NCBI GenBank assembly: GCA_031277805.1
Contig: JAITLR010000001.1
Location: forward strand, 1 to 64,000
Direction of reading: 5' to 3'
Source: Comamonas sp.
GTDB lineage: Bacteria > Pseudomonadota > Gammaproteobacteria > Burkholderiales > Burkholderiaceae_C
Length of the DNA stretch: 64,000 nucleotides
Shown: positions 16,317 to 24,623 of the stretch, piece by piece
How positions within the stretch are numbered: the first letter of the stretch is position 1
Layout: every line of letters begins with the position of its first letter
Translations under genes and position numbers: made by a program
The notes under the pieces: generated by a model
What the model saw: only the letters and a program-made list of their open reading frames with translations
Told to the model about the DNA's origin: nothing
The model's database searches: none

Positions 16317-18581
16317 TCAGAAGTCCTGAACCAGGGACACGCGCACATTGCGGCCTGGCTGGGTATAGGCATCGGCAATCTGCGTCGTGCGGCTCAAGCC
16401 ACGCACATCCGCCCAGCGCGAATACTTTTTGTCGGTCAGGTTGTAGATGCCCACGTTCAGACGCGTGCCGGGGCGGATACGCCATTGCGCACTCAAATCC
16501 AGCACCGTCGCCGATGGGCTGAGGAAGGGACGGCCGGTAGAGAGATCAGGCGCATCCTTGTCTTTCTTGCCTGCCCAGTGCGAGGCGCTGAGCTGCACGC
16601 CAACGGTGGATCTGTCATAGCGCACGCCCAGCACCAACTGCTGCGGCGAGATGGTGTCCACGGGCTTGTTGGTGCTCTTGTCCGTGCCCTTGGTGTAGCC
16701 ATAGGCAGCGTTGGTGCGCCAGCTGCCCCCCGCAAACCGGCCCCAGTCGTAGTCGGCCTTGAGTTCGAAGCCGCTGATATGCACGCGATTCAGATTGACG
16801 GACTGGAAAGTGGCCGGGTTGTTCCGATCGCCGTATTCGCCCGCCACCTGCACCTGGTCCTGGATGAAGTCCTTGTAGCGCCCCGTAAAGGCTGCCGCAT
16901 CCAGACGCAGCGCATTCATGCGGCCGCGCAGGCCCACTTCGAAGGTATTGCTCTTCTCAGGCTTGAGGTTGGGGTTGGGAATGCTCTTGTAGAACATGAA
17001 CGGGTTCTCGAAGAAGGCATTGATCTGCCCCGCATTCGGCGCTCTGAAGCCGGCGGCATAGTTGCCGTAAACCGACCAGGCATCGTTCATCTGGAACATC
17101 GCGCCCAGCTTGGGCGAGATGGCCGAGTCCGAATTGCTGACCACCGTGCCGCCAAAGCCCTGCTGCTTGGGCTTGATGCTGTAGTGCTCGGCACGCACGC
17201 CGGGCGTCAGGCTGAACGCGCCATAGTGCAGCTCGGCCTGGGCAAACAGCGCGGTCGATGTTTCGGTGGTGTCAGGGAAGCGCTTGAGCGGGAAGCTCTC
17301 ACCAGCAGGCGGTGTGATGCCGTCCTGCGTATTGACCACCTTGCCGCGCAGATAGTCCACGCCATAGCTGAACTTGCCGCTGGCATTGCTGCCCCAGCGC
17401 AGCGTCTTGCCGGCCTGGGCATGCAGTTGCAGCGCGTCCTCGTCATAGGTCACATCGCGCTCGCGGTAGGCCAGAGGCGGAGTACGCGTTTCGGTCACGA
17501 ACTCGCGCGAGTCCGAACTCTGGTAGCTGGCCATCAGCTTGATTTCATCAGCCAATGCCGTATTCAGTTCGCGCCACTCACCTTGCCAGCTGGCACGCCA
17601 GCGCTTCATGGTGGTTTGCGCCCTTGAATCCGTCACTGTGGCGCTGCGTGCACTCAGCAAATCGTAGTCAGCGCGCTTGTCCACGTTTTCCAGCGTGAAC
17701 ACATGCTTTTGCACGGCAGACGGCGTGTAGACCAGACGGCCCAGCAGCGAATGGCTCTTGTCCTTTTCAGGATTGGGCGTGGTGCGCAACGCACCCACCA
17801 CATTGTTGCTGCCCATGTTTTCCAAGGCGCTTGCACGGCCGATGCCAGCAGACACCAGCCAGCTCCACTCGGGGCTGGCGCGCCCTGCAATCGTGGCACC
17901 CACGCGCTTACCATTGTCCGAGCCGTCATAGCTGGCCGAGACGCGGCCGCCAATGCTCTTGCCATCCTTGAGCAGATCGTCGGGCTGCACAGTGATGAAG
18001 TTGACCAGGCCGCCCATGCCGTCCGAACCATAAAGCGCGGGCACGGCACCGCGCAGAATTTCCACGCGCTGTACCAGCCCCAGATCCAGATAGTCGCGGC
18101 CAAAGGAGTTGGCGCTGAAGGCATAGCTGCGCGGCAGACGCACGCCATCGACCAGCATCAGCACACGGTTGCCTTCCAGGCCACGGATATTGAAGCCGCT
18201 GTTCTGATCGCGCCCGGTGGACGAACCTGCCAGCGAAAAACGCGCCGGACTACGTGGCACTTCCACATTGGGCAGCTTGGCCGCCAGCTCGCGGATGTCG
18301 CCGATCTGCTCCTCCTCCATCTGCCGGGCGTCGATGACGTCCACGCTCATGGGCAGGCTGTCGGCGTCCTGCTCATCGCGCGAGGCGCTGACCACCACAT
18401 CACGCATCACGGGCGCGCTGCGATCGGCGCGGGCTGCGGCCACCTGAACGATTTCAGCCGCACTTTGCTGCGCCTGGGCCGAAATGGCGAGACAGGCCAG
18501 CGTGCAGGCAAGAGTCAGCGGACGTAGATTGGAACGTGGCGCCAGCGTGGCGCGGGCATGCAAGATGGTGGCGTGAGCCAT
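16317..18581 (-). CDS. hmuR: TonB-dependent haem/haemoglobin outer-membrane receptor
   Basis: The 754-residue receptor brings haem through the outer membrane using TonB energy. A signal peptide of about 37 residues ends in AISAQAQ. A TonB-box-like MRDVVVSASR follows. The plug domain has IRELAAKLPNVEVPRSPARF, FNIRGLEGNRVLMLVDGVRLP and VQRVEILRGAVPALYGSDGMGG; the barrel has the haem-receptor motif region FRAPNAGQINAFFENP and NLKPEKSNTFEVGLRG, and the terminal strand ends in aromatic Phe (RVSLVQDF). It belongs to the TonB-haemoglobin/transferrin/lactoferrin receptor family. A Fur-box-like site lies upstream at 18716-18736. It heads the hmu operon. Confidence 0.93.
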   Translation of the reverse strand: MAHATILHARATLAPRSNLRPLTLACTLACLAISAQAQQSAAEIVQVAAARADRSAPVMRDVVVSASRDEQDADSLPMSVDVIDARQMEEEQIGDIRELAAKLPNVEVPRSPARFSLAGSSTGRDQNSGFNIRGLEGNRVLMLVDGVRLPRSYAFSANSFGRDYLDLGLVQRVEILRGAVPALYGSDGMGGLVNFITVQPDDLLKDGKSIGGRVSASYDGSDNGKRVGATIAGRASPEWSWLVSAGIGRASALENMGSNNVVGALRTTPNPEKDKSHSLLGRLVYTPSAVQKHVFTLENVDKRADYDLLSARSATVTDSRAQTTMKRWRASWQGEWRELNTALADEIKLMASYQSSDSREFVTETRTPPLAYRERDVTYDEDALQLHAQAGKTLRWGSNASGKFSYGVDYLRGKVVNTQDGITPPAGESFPLKRFPDTTETSTALFAQAELHYGAFSLTPGVRAEHYSIKPKQQGFGGTVVSNSDSAISPKLGAMFQMNDAWSVYGNYAAGFRAPNAGQINAFFENPFMFYKSIPNPNLKPEKSNTFEVGLRGRMNALRLDAAAFTGRYKDFIQDQVQVAGEYGDRNNPATFQSVNLNRVHISGFELKADYDWGRFAGGSWRTNAAYGYTKGTDKSTNKPVDTISPQQLVLGVRYDRSTVGVQLSASHWAGKKDKDAPDLSTGRPFLSPSATVLDLSAQWRIRPGTRLNVGIYNLTDKKYSRWADVRGLSRTTQIADAYTQPGRNVRVSLVQDF

Positions 18582-19022
18582 GCCGGAAACCCTCTTTATT
18601 CATTGAAATGGAATAGAGCTGGCTTCTGGGCGGTGCATCGGGAACTACAGGTCGAAACGTCAGAGGCTTCGCGGCCTGTAGCTGGCACTGCATTTGCTGG
18701 CTGAATGCCACGAGTATATGCGAATAATTCTCAACCGCAAATAAATTCGTTACAAAACAGGGAATTGAGTCTCTACACAAGACTTGCCAGCCCCGTGGCA
18801 CAGGTTCAACATCTGCCTGTTTTCACCGCAAATTCCGATCACCATGAACCCTGACCGAAGTCACGGGTCCGTCCTGCTCCAGCACTGAGGCCTCGGCCAC
18901 AGACACCGGAGCGGAGGATCCATCCTCAAGCCCGGAGAGTCTGTCGCCGCCACTGGCATGCCCTGCTCCCCGTCTTTGAATGCTTGCAGCCTGCATTGCC
19001 GCAGAGCTGCCGGGAGCTGGCC
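18582..19022. other. Divergent intergenic region between hmuR and the Nramp-type gene
   Basis: 441 bp with no convincing gene. It contains the Fur-type site described separately. The frames reported here on either strand have unusual composition and no ribosome-binding site, so I treat them as chance. Confidence 0.5.
18716..18736 (-). promoter_or_regulatory. Probable Fur box of the hmu operon
   Basis: Read on the minus strand the bases give TTGAGAATTATTCGCATAT, which matches the common beta-proteobacterial Fur-box form with AATTATTC/GAGAAT half-sites. It lies about 135 bases upstream of the receptor start, so repression by Fur-iron is expected. This is from pattern only. Confidence 0.7.
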
Positions 19023-20336
19023 ATGAAACGTCTTCTCGCCCGCAAGTTTCCACACGGTTTTCTGCTGCTGCCACGCGGCATGGCCGCCGCACGCCGCCTG
19101 GGGCCCGGTCTCATCACGGGCGCTGCCGATGACGACCCCAGCGGCATCGCCACCTATTCCCAGGCCGGCTCGCAATGGCGCTTCGGCCTGGTATGGATGC
19201 TGCTGCTGACCACACCGCTGATGATCGGCATCCAGATGCTGTCGGCACGCATAGGCTGGGCCACGGGTCGGGGCCTGGCCGCCAATATGCGCCAGCTCTG
19301 CCCGCGCTGGCTGACACTGAGCCTGATTGGGCTGCTGGTCGTGGCCAACACCATCAATATCGCCGCCGACATAGGTGCCATGGCCGAAGCCGCACGACTC
19401 ATCGTGGGCGGCTCGCCCGTGCTGTTCAGTCTGCTGTTTGGCGCGCTATGCCTGCTGGCTCAGGTATTTTTCTCGTACGAACGCTCGGTGCGTCTGCTCA
19501 AATGGCTGACCCTGTCGCTGCTGGCCTATTTCGCCGTGGTGATGGTCGTGCATGTACCGCTCAAGCAAATGGCACTGGAGTCGCTGCGGCCCTGGCAGTT
19601 CCTTCCCGTCCATGCCTCTCTGCGCGACTATGCCGCCATGATGGTGGCCGTGCTGGGCACCACCATCAGCCCCTATCTGTTTTTCTGGCAGGCTTCGCAG
19701 GAAGTGGAAGACCTGCGCCTGCGGCCCGATGCCATGGCCCTGCGTCAGCACCCCGCCTATGTGCAGGAGCACCTGGCCCGCATACGTCTGGACACCACGG
19801 TCGGCATGCTGCTGTCCAACGGCGTGGCGTTGAGCATTGTGGTGGCCACGGCCGTGACGCTGAACCTCAACGGCATCACCGAAATCCAGACTTCGGCCCA
19901 GGCCGCCGAGGCCCTGCGCCCGGTGGCTGGTGACCTGGCCTTCACGGTGTTTGCCCTGGGCATCATCGGCACGGGCCTGCTGGCTGTTCCCGTGCTGGCC
20001 GGATCGGCTGCCTATGCGGTCAGCGAGGTGCTGGGCTGGAAGGCCAGTCTGTCCCACGGCTTTCATGAGGCACGCGGCTTCTACGGCCTGATCATTGCCG
20101 CCACGGGCCTGGGAACCATTCTGGGCATGCTGGAAGTCGATCCCATCAAGGCCCTGATCTGGAGCGCCGTGGTCAATGGCGTGATCTCCGTGCCCATCAT
20201 GGCCGTGATGCTGTGGCTGGGCCAGTCGCAACGCATCATGGGCGAGCTGACGATTTCCACCCGTCATCGCCTGCTCGGCTGGGCCGCCACGGCCCTGATG
20301 GGACTGGCGGTTATCGTCATGCTCATCACGCTGTAG
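19023..20336 (+). CDS. Nramp-family divalent metal transporter with altered metal site
   Basis: A 437-residue membrane protein with about 11 helices of the Nramp (SLC11) fold. The family's TM1 motif appears as GAADDDPSGIATYSQAG, so the usual DPGN is DPSG here. The TM6 motif, usually containing MPH, reads TTISPYLFFWQASQEVED. It thus lacks the standard methionine metal ligand. Such divergent members may carry Mg2+ or other ions rather than Mn2+/Fe2+, but the substrate is unknown. The start at 19023 is supported by GGGAG; the frame beginning 18984 is not. A strong terminator follows. Confidence 0.85.
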   Translation: MKRLLARKFPHGFLLLPRGMAAARRLGPGLITGAADDDPSGIATYSQAGSQWRFGLVWMLLLTTPLMIGIQMLSARIGWATGRGLAANMRQLCPRWLTLSLIGLLVVANTINIAADIGAMAEAARLIVGGSPVLFSLLFGALCLLAQVFFSYERSVRLLKWLTLSLLAYFAVVMVVHVPLKQMALESLRPWQFLPVHASLRDYAAMMVAVLGTTISPYLFFWQASQEVEDLRLRPDAMALRQHPAYVQEHLARIRLDTTVGMLLSNGVALSIVVATAVTLNLNGITEIQTSAQAAEALRPVAGDLAFTVFALGIIGTGLLAVPVLAGSAAYAVSEVLGWKASLSHGFHEARGFYGLIIAATGLGTILGMLEVDPIKALIWSAVVNGVISVPIMAVMLWLGQSQRIMGELTISTRHRLLGWAATALMGLAVIVMLITL

Positions 20337-20350
20337 CAGTTGAGAGCACA

Positions 20351-20380
20351 AAAAAAGGACTGCCGAAGCAGTCCTTTTTT
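20351..20380. terminator. Bidirectional rho-independent terminator
   Basis: AAAAAAGGACTGC-cgaa-GCAGTCCTTTTTT is a perfect stem with an A-run on one side and a T-run on the other, located between the convergent Nramp-type and ahpF genes. Confidence 0.93.
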
Positions 20381-20384
20381 GATA

Positions 20385-20412
20385 GCACTCAGCGCTTATC
20401 CAATAAGCGCCA
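20385..20412. repeat. Dispersed palindromic intergenic element (AGCGCTTAT type)
   Basis: AGCGCTTATccAATAAGCGCC forms a clean hairpin directly after the terminator and before the ahpF stop. It is the best copy of the element also seen at 16271-16316. Confidence 0.6.
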
Positions 20413-20421
20413 GAGGCCAAT

Positions 20422-21978
20422 TTAGTTGCGAATCAGGTGATCAAAGGCCGACAGCGCTGCCGTGGCACCTGCGCCAGCGGCAATCACGATCTGCTTGTAA
20501 GGCACTGTCGTGCAGTCGCCCGCGGCAAACACGCCGGACAGATTGGTCTGGCCCTTGGCGTCCACCATGATTTCGCCAAACTTGCTCAGCTCCACCGTGC
20601 CCTTGAGCCATTCGGTATTGGGCACCAGGCCAATCTGGACAAACACACCTTCCAGCTCCACATGGTGCTCGGTACCGGTGGCGCGATCCTTGTAGCTCAG
20701 GCCGTTGACCTTGCCATTCGCACCGGTGATCTCGGTGGTCTGGGCATTGGTGACCACCGTCACATTGGGCAGGCTGTGCAGCTTCTTGACCAGCACGGCA
20801 TCGGCCTTGAGCTGGTCGGCGAATTCCACCACCGTCACATGGGCCACCAGACCCGCCAGGTCGATTGCAGCCTCAATGCCGGAGTTGCCACCGCCGATGA
20901 CCGACACGCGCTTGCCCTTGAACAGCGGACCATCGCAGTGCGGGCAGTAGGCCACGCCCTTGTTCTTGTACTCGGCTTCGCCGGGTACATTCACATTGCG
21001 CCAGCGCGCGCCGGTGGACAGGATCACGGTCTTGGCCTTGAGCGATCCGCCATTGGCCAGCTGCACCTCCACCAGACCGCCGGGCTGCGCAGCGGGAATC
21101 AGCTTCTCGGCGCGCTGCAGGTTCATGATGTCCACATCGTAGGCACGAGTGTGAGCTTCCAGGGCTGCGGCAAACTTGGGACCGTCGGTTTCCAGCACGG
21201 AGATGTAGTTCTCGATAGCCAGCGTGTCGTTGACCTGACCGCCAAAGCGCTCGGCCGCCACACCGGTGCGGATGCCCTTGCGGGCCGCGTACACGGCGGC
21301 TGCCGCGCCGGCGGGGCCGCCGCCGATGATCAGTACATCGAAGGCATCCTTGGCCGAAATCTTCTCGGCTTCACGCGCTGCGGCGCCGGTGTCGAGCTTG
21401 GCCACGATTTCTTCGATGCTCGTACGACCCGTCGCAAAGACCGAGCCATTCATCAGCACCATGGGCACGGCCATGATTTCGCGCTCGGTCACTTCCTTCT
21501 GGAAAGCGCCACCTTCGATCACCGTGGTCTTGATCTTGGGATTCAGGATGGCCATCAGCGACAGCGCCTGCACCACGTCGGGGCAGTTGTGGCAGGTCAG
21601 GCTCATGTAGACCTCGAAGTTGAAGTCACCATCGAGTGCCTTGATCTGGTCGATCACATCCTGCTCCACCTTGGGTGGATGGCCGCCCGTCCACAGCAGG
21701 GCCAACACCAGCGAGGTGAATTCGTGACCCAGGGGCAGACCCGCAAAGCGCAACTGGGTGTCAGTGCCCGTGCGCTGCAACAGGAACGATGGCTTGCGTG
21801 CATCGTTGCCATCGGTGCGCAGCGTGATCTTGTCGCTGCGCAGGGATTGGATGGTTTGCAGCAGATCGCGCATCTGGGCGCTGGTCTCGCTGTCATCCAG
21901 TGAAGCCACCAGCTCAAACGGCTGCTGCACACGTTCCAGGTAAGCGGCGAGTTGGGCTTTGAGTTGATCGTCAAGCAT
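20422..21978 (-). CDS. ahpF: Alkyl hydroperoxide reductase subunit F
   Basis: The 518-residue NADH-dependent flavoprotein reduces the peroxiredoxin AhpC. The N-terminal tandem thioredoxin-like domain carries the redox pair CHNC (in [15 protein letters not shown], about residues 127-135). The FAD motif is [21 protein letters not shown] (key GGGPAG near 220). The thioredoxin-reductase-like active site is YCPHCDGP (about 342-349), and the NADH motif is [17 protein letters not shown]. The last part is [16 protein letters not shown]. Start at 21978 is the family's [10 protein letters not shown]. It is downstream of ahpC on the same strand with a terminator between them. Confidence 0.97.
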   Translation of the reverse strand: MLDDQLKAQLAAYLERVQQPFELVASLDDSETSAQMRDLLQTIQSLRSDKITLRTDGNDARKPSFLLQRTGTDTQLRFAGLPLGHEFTSLVLALLWTGGHPPKVEQDVIDQIKALDGDFNFEVYMSLTCHNCPDVVQALSLMAILNPKIKTTVIEGGAFQKEVTEREIMAVPMVLMNGSVFATGRTSIEEIVAKLDTGAAAREAEKISAKDAFDVLIIGGGPAGAAAAVYAARKGIRTGVAAERFGGQVNDTLAIENYISVLETDGPKFAAALEAHTRAYDVDIMNLQRAEKLIPAAQPGGLVEVQLANGGSLKAKTVILSTGARWRNVNVPGEAEYKNKGVAYCPHCDGPLFKGKRVSVIGGGNSGIEAAIDLAGLVAHVTVVEFADQLKADAVLVKKLHSLPNVTVVTNAQTTEITGANGKVNGLSYKDRATGTEHHVELEGVFVQIGLVPNTEWLKGTVELSKFGEIMVDAKGQTNLSGVFAAGDCTTVPYKQIVIAAGAGATAALSAFDHLIRN

Positions 21979-22066
21979 GGTGGATTCCTTTGAATTTAGA
22001 GTTGTTGATGCAATGCAGCGAAGTGTGTTTGAGGCACTTGCCCGCCCATGAGCAAAAACTGGGCGT

Positions 22067-22113
22067 AAAAAAGCCGGACGGACAGGCAGCAACTGCCTGA
22101 GCGTCGTCCGGCT
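22067..22113 (-). terminator. Rho-independent terminator/attenuator between ahpC and ahpF
   Basis: On the minus strand AGCCGGACGacg...CGTCCGGCTTTTTT forms a long stem with an inner CAGGCAG/CTGCCTG hairpin and ends in six T residues. It follows ahpC, so ahpF is reached only by read-through or its own promoter, consistent with AhpC being made in excess. Confidence 0.85.
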
Positions 22114-22151
22114 CTCAGAGCGCTTGCACGCTCAGCCGATGGTCATCAGGC

Positions 22152-22730
22152 TTAGATCTTGCCGACCAGGTCCAGCGAAGGAGTGATCGTTGCCGAGCCT
22201 TCCTTCCACTTGGCGGGGCACACTTGGCCGGGGTGAGCGGCGGTGAACTGGGCAGCCTTCAGCTTGCGCAGGGTTTCCGACACGTCACGGGCGATTTCGT
22301 TGGAGTGCACTTCCATGGTCTTGATCACGCCGTCGGGGTTGATCACGAAGGTACCGCGCAGAGCCAGGCCTTCTTCAGGGATATGCACGCCGAAAGCGTT
22401 GGTCAGTTGGTGAGTAGGATCGCCAACCAGGGGGAACTGAGCCTTGCCCACGGCGTCGGAAGTCTCGTGCCACACCTTGTGCGAGAAGTGGGTGTCGGTG
22501 GTCACGATGTAGACCTCGGCACCAGCCTTCTGGAACTCGGCGTAGTTGTTGGCTGCGTCTTCGATTTCGGTGGGGCAGTTGAAAGTGAAGGCGGCGGGCA
22601 TGAAGATCACAACAGACCACTTGCCCTTCAGGCTCTCTTCGGTCACGGTGATGAACTCACCCTTGCCGTTGCGGTTCACGTAAGCTTCAGTCTTGAACGG
22701 TTGAACTTGCGTATTGATCAGAGAAGACAT
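22152..22730 (-). CDS. ahpC: Alkyl hydroperoxide reductase subunit C (2-Cys peroxiredoxin)
   Basis: A 192-residue peroxiredoxin that reduces H2O2 and organic peroxides. The peroxidatic cysteine is in AFTFNCPTEIED (about residue 49) and the resolving cysteine in HPGQVCPAKWKEG (about 169). The GDPTHQLTNAFGV and RGTFVINPDGVIKT motifs are standard. The start at 22730 (MSSLINTQVQPF) follows AAGGAAAC. A possible OxyR site lies upstream. ahpF encodes its reductase. Confidence 0.97.
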   Translation of the reverse strand: MSSLINTQVQPFKTEAYVNRNGKGEFITVTEESLKGKWSVVIFMPAAFTFNCPTEIEDAANNYAEFQKAGAEVYIVTTDTHFSHKVWHETSDAVGKAQFPLVGDPTHQLTNAFGVHIPEEGLALRGTFVINPDGVIKTMEVHSNEIARDVSETLRKLKAAQFTAAHPGQVCPAKWKEGSATITPSLDLVGKI

Positions 22731-23119
22731 TTGCTGTTTCCTTGTGGTTAGTGTTGATGACAGGATGAAGTTTAGAGTTTCCCAAACAATTAATCCAATC
22801 AATTGATTGAATTAAATTGATTGCACAAATCTATCAACCATTGTTCCCAGTGAGTCTGGAGCCAAGCCGCATTGCTTTGCAGCTCAGCTTTGTATTGTGG
22901 GCCGAATCCTGCCACTTCAAGCCAATAGTCCTTTAATCGCGCTCATAGCTTTTGTTGTCATCAGGCTGTCAGGCACCGAACAGAAGCTGAGGCCGCTGCG
23001 TAAGCGAAACGAGAACAAGCCTCATATGCAGCCAATGCGCCAGAGCGTGGGCTTTCTTGATCTGTCGCATAAAGCGGCGACAATCCCCAGAACACCCACT
23101 AGCAAAAGAAGGAGCCCCC
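22731..23119. other. Divergent ahpC/bfr intergenic region
   Basis: 389 bp between divergent genes. Apart from the AT-rich dyad cluster at 22780-22834, I see a TAGCTTTTG word reminiscent of the dispersed element near 22945, but no gene. Confidence 0.4.
22798..22834 (-). promoter_or_regulatory. Possible OxyR-binding site upstream of ahpC
   Basis: On the minus strand the tetranucleotides ATAG, CAAT, ATTC and TGAT are spaced 7 bases apart, the spacing of the OxyR consensus (ATAG-n7-CTAT-n7-ATAG-n7-CTAT). The first matches fully, the others partly. AATCAATTGATT dyads in the same place could serve a different regulator. Confidence 0.3.
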
Positions 23120-23596
23120 ATGAAAGGTGATGCACAAGTTATTTCCTGGCTGCAAGCCCAGCTCAAGAACGAGCTGACTGCCATCAACCAGTACTTTTTG
23201 CACTACCGCATGTACAAGCACTGGGGTTTCGACAAGCTGGCCAAGAAGGAATACGAAGAATCCATCGGCGAAATGAAGCATGCCGACTGGCTGATGGATC
23301 GCATCTTCATGCTCGACGGTCTGCCCAACCTGCAGGATCTGGGCAAGCTGCAGATCGGCGAGGATGTACCCGAAGCCCTGGCCTGCGATCTGCGCCTGGA
23401 GCAAGCCGCACAGCAGACCATCAAGGACGGTATCGCCCACTGCGAATCCGTGCGCGACTATGTCTCGCGCGATCTGCTGCAAAAGATTCTGGACGACACC
23501 GAAGAACACATCGACTTCCTCGAAACCCAGCTGGACCTGATCGGCAAGGTCGGCGAGCAGAACTATCTGCAATCGCTCATGGGTGAGATCGAGTAA
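23120..23596 (+). CDS. bfr: Bacterioferritin
   Basis: This 158-residue iron-storage protein forms 24-subunit shells with haem between subunit pairs. All ferroxidase ligands are visible: Glu18, Glu51 and His54 (GEMKHAD), Glu94 and the EEHIDFLE motif with Glu127/His130. The haem ligand Met52 is present in GEMKH, so this is a haem-binding Bfr subunit. Start chosen at 23120 after AAGGAGCCCCC. It is divergent from ahpC, a fitting pairing of iron storage and peroxide defence. Confidence 0.97.
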   Translation: MKGDAQVISWLQAQLKNELTAINQYFLHYRMYKHWGFDKLAKKEYEESIGEMKHADWLMDRIFMLDGLPNLQDLGKLQIGEDVPEALACDLRLEQAAQQTIKDGIAHCESVRDYVSRDLLQKILDDTEEHIDFLETQLDLIGKVGEQNYLQSLMGEIE

Positions 23597-23607
23597 TTCA
23601 CTCTGAA

Positions 23608-23650
23608 CTGAAATACAAAGCGGCCCTTTCGGGGCCGCTTTGTATTTCAG
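23608..23650. terminator. Bidirectional terminator between bfr and the alpha-E gene
   Basis: A very long stem, CTGAAATACAAAGCGGCC with GGCCGCTTTGTATTTCAG, closes over a CTTTCGG-type loop between two convergent genes. It works in either direction by symmetry, though the T-run is short. Confidence 0.85.
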
Positions 23651-23663
23651 CAGTTCCTGAGCA

Positions 23664-24623
23664 TCAGTTAGGCATCAGGAAGTCATGGCTGATGCCCGAT
23701 CCCAGGTCGCTGACGCGGTCGAGAAACTGCGTCAGATAGGCATGCAGGCCCGTAGTCAGTATCTCGTCGATACGGCCATATTGCAGATCGGCCAGCAGAC
23801 GTCCGGCCTTGCGCTGCGTCTCCCGCGAATGATCATTGCTCACGCGGTCCAGGTTCTTGACCACCTCTCGCATGCTGGCCAGCAGCGAACGTGGCATGTC
23901 GGCGCGCAGCATCAGCAGCTCCGCCACACGCTCGGGGGTGATGACATCGCGATAGACCTTGCGATAGACCTCGAAGGCCGAGACGCTGCGCAACAGTGCG
24001 CTCCAGTGATAGAAGTCAAAGCTGGCCATGCCCCGGCCGCGCTGCACACCATGATAGTCACGCTCGATGGCATGGAACTTCACGTCCAGCAGCCGGGCCG
24101 TGTTGTCGGCACGCTCGACGAAAGTTCCCAGCCTCACGAAGTGCAGCGCCTCGTCCTTGAGCATGGTGCCCAGCGATACGCCGCGCCACAGATGCGAGCG
24201 GTACTTGACCCACTCGAAAAACTGGGCCGGATCTTTTTTCCAGACATCCTTGCTGAAGTCCTGCTGCAGCATCAGCCAAGTTTGATTCTGGGTCTCCCAG
24301 GATTCAGTGGTCAACGCGCCACGTACGGCACGGGCATTCTCCCGCGCGGCTTTGAGACAGGCGAAGATGGATGAAGGATTGGCCTCGTCCGAGACCATGA
24401 ACTCCAGCACCGTATCCCGGTTCACCGTGCGATAGCGCTCCATGAACGATGGCACCAGCTCGCTGATGGACAGCACACTGTGCCAGTCGCGTTCCACATC
24501 GCGAATGCTGCGCGGCAACATGGCTGTTTCGTAGGAAACACTGAGCATACGTGCGGTGTTCTCTGCCCGCTCTGTATATCTCGACATCCAGTACAGATGA
24601 TCTGCAGTGCGTGACAGCATCAA
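23664..24623 (-). CDS. Alpha-E domain protein (DUF403)
   Basis: A 319-residue, mostly helical protein beginning MLSRTADHLYWMSRYTERAENTARML (key LYWMSRYTERAEN), the fingerprint of the alpha-E/DUF403 family. Conserved arginines and acidic residues recur in FVERADNTARLLDVKFH and in the C-terminal GRIDEILTTGLHAYL region. Proteins of this kind are encoded next to circularly permuted ATP-grasp proteins in a peptide-modification type system of unknown product. Translation is coupled to the ATP-grasp gene (4-base overlap ATGA). The transglutaminase-like and proteasome-like partner genes often found beside the pair are not present here. Confidence 0.88.
   Translation of the reverse strand: MMLSRTADHLYWMSRYTERAENTARMLSVSYETAMLPRSIRDVERDWHSVLSISELVPSFMERYRTVNRDTVLEFMVSDEANPSSIFACLKAARENARAVRGALTTESWETQNQTWLMLQQDFSKDVWKKDPAQFFEWVKYRSHLWRGVSLGTMLKDEALHFVRLGTFVERADNTARLLDVKFHAIERDYHGVQRGRGMASFDFYHWSALLRSVSAFEVYRKVYRDVITPERVAELLMLRADMPRSLLASMREVVKNLDRVSNDHSRETQRKAGRLLADLQYGRIDEILTTGLHAYLTQFLDRVSDLGSGISHDFLMPN

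Noticed and set aside
18823..19175. Open frames upstream of and opposite to the Nramp-type gene
   Set aside because: They overlap the N-terminal coding region of the transporter and its promoter region and have no start signals.
20437..21903. A 488-codon open frame opposite to ahpF
   Set aside because: Same shadow effect; composition is unnatural and AhpF on the other strand has all its motifs.
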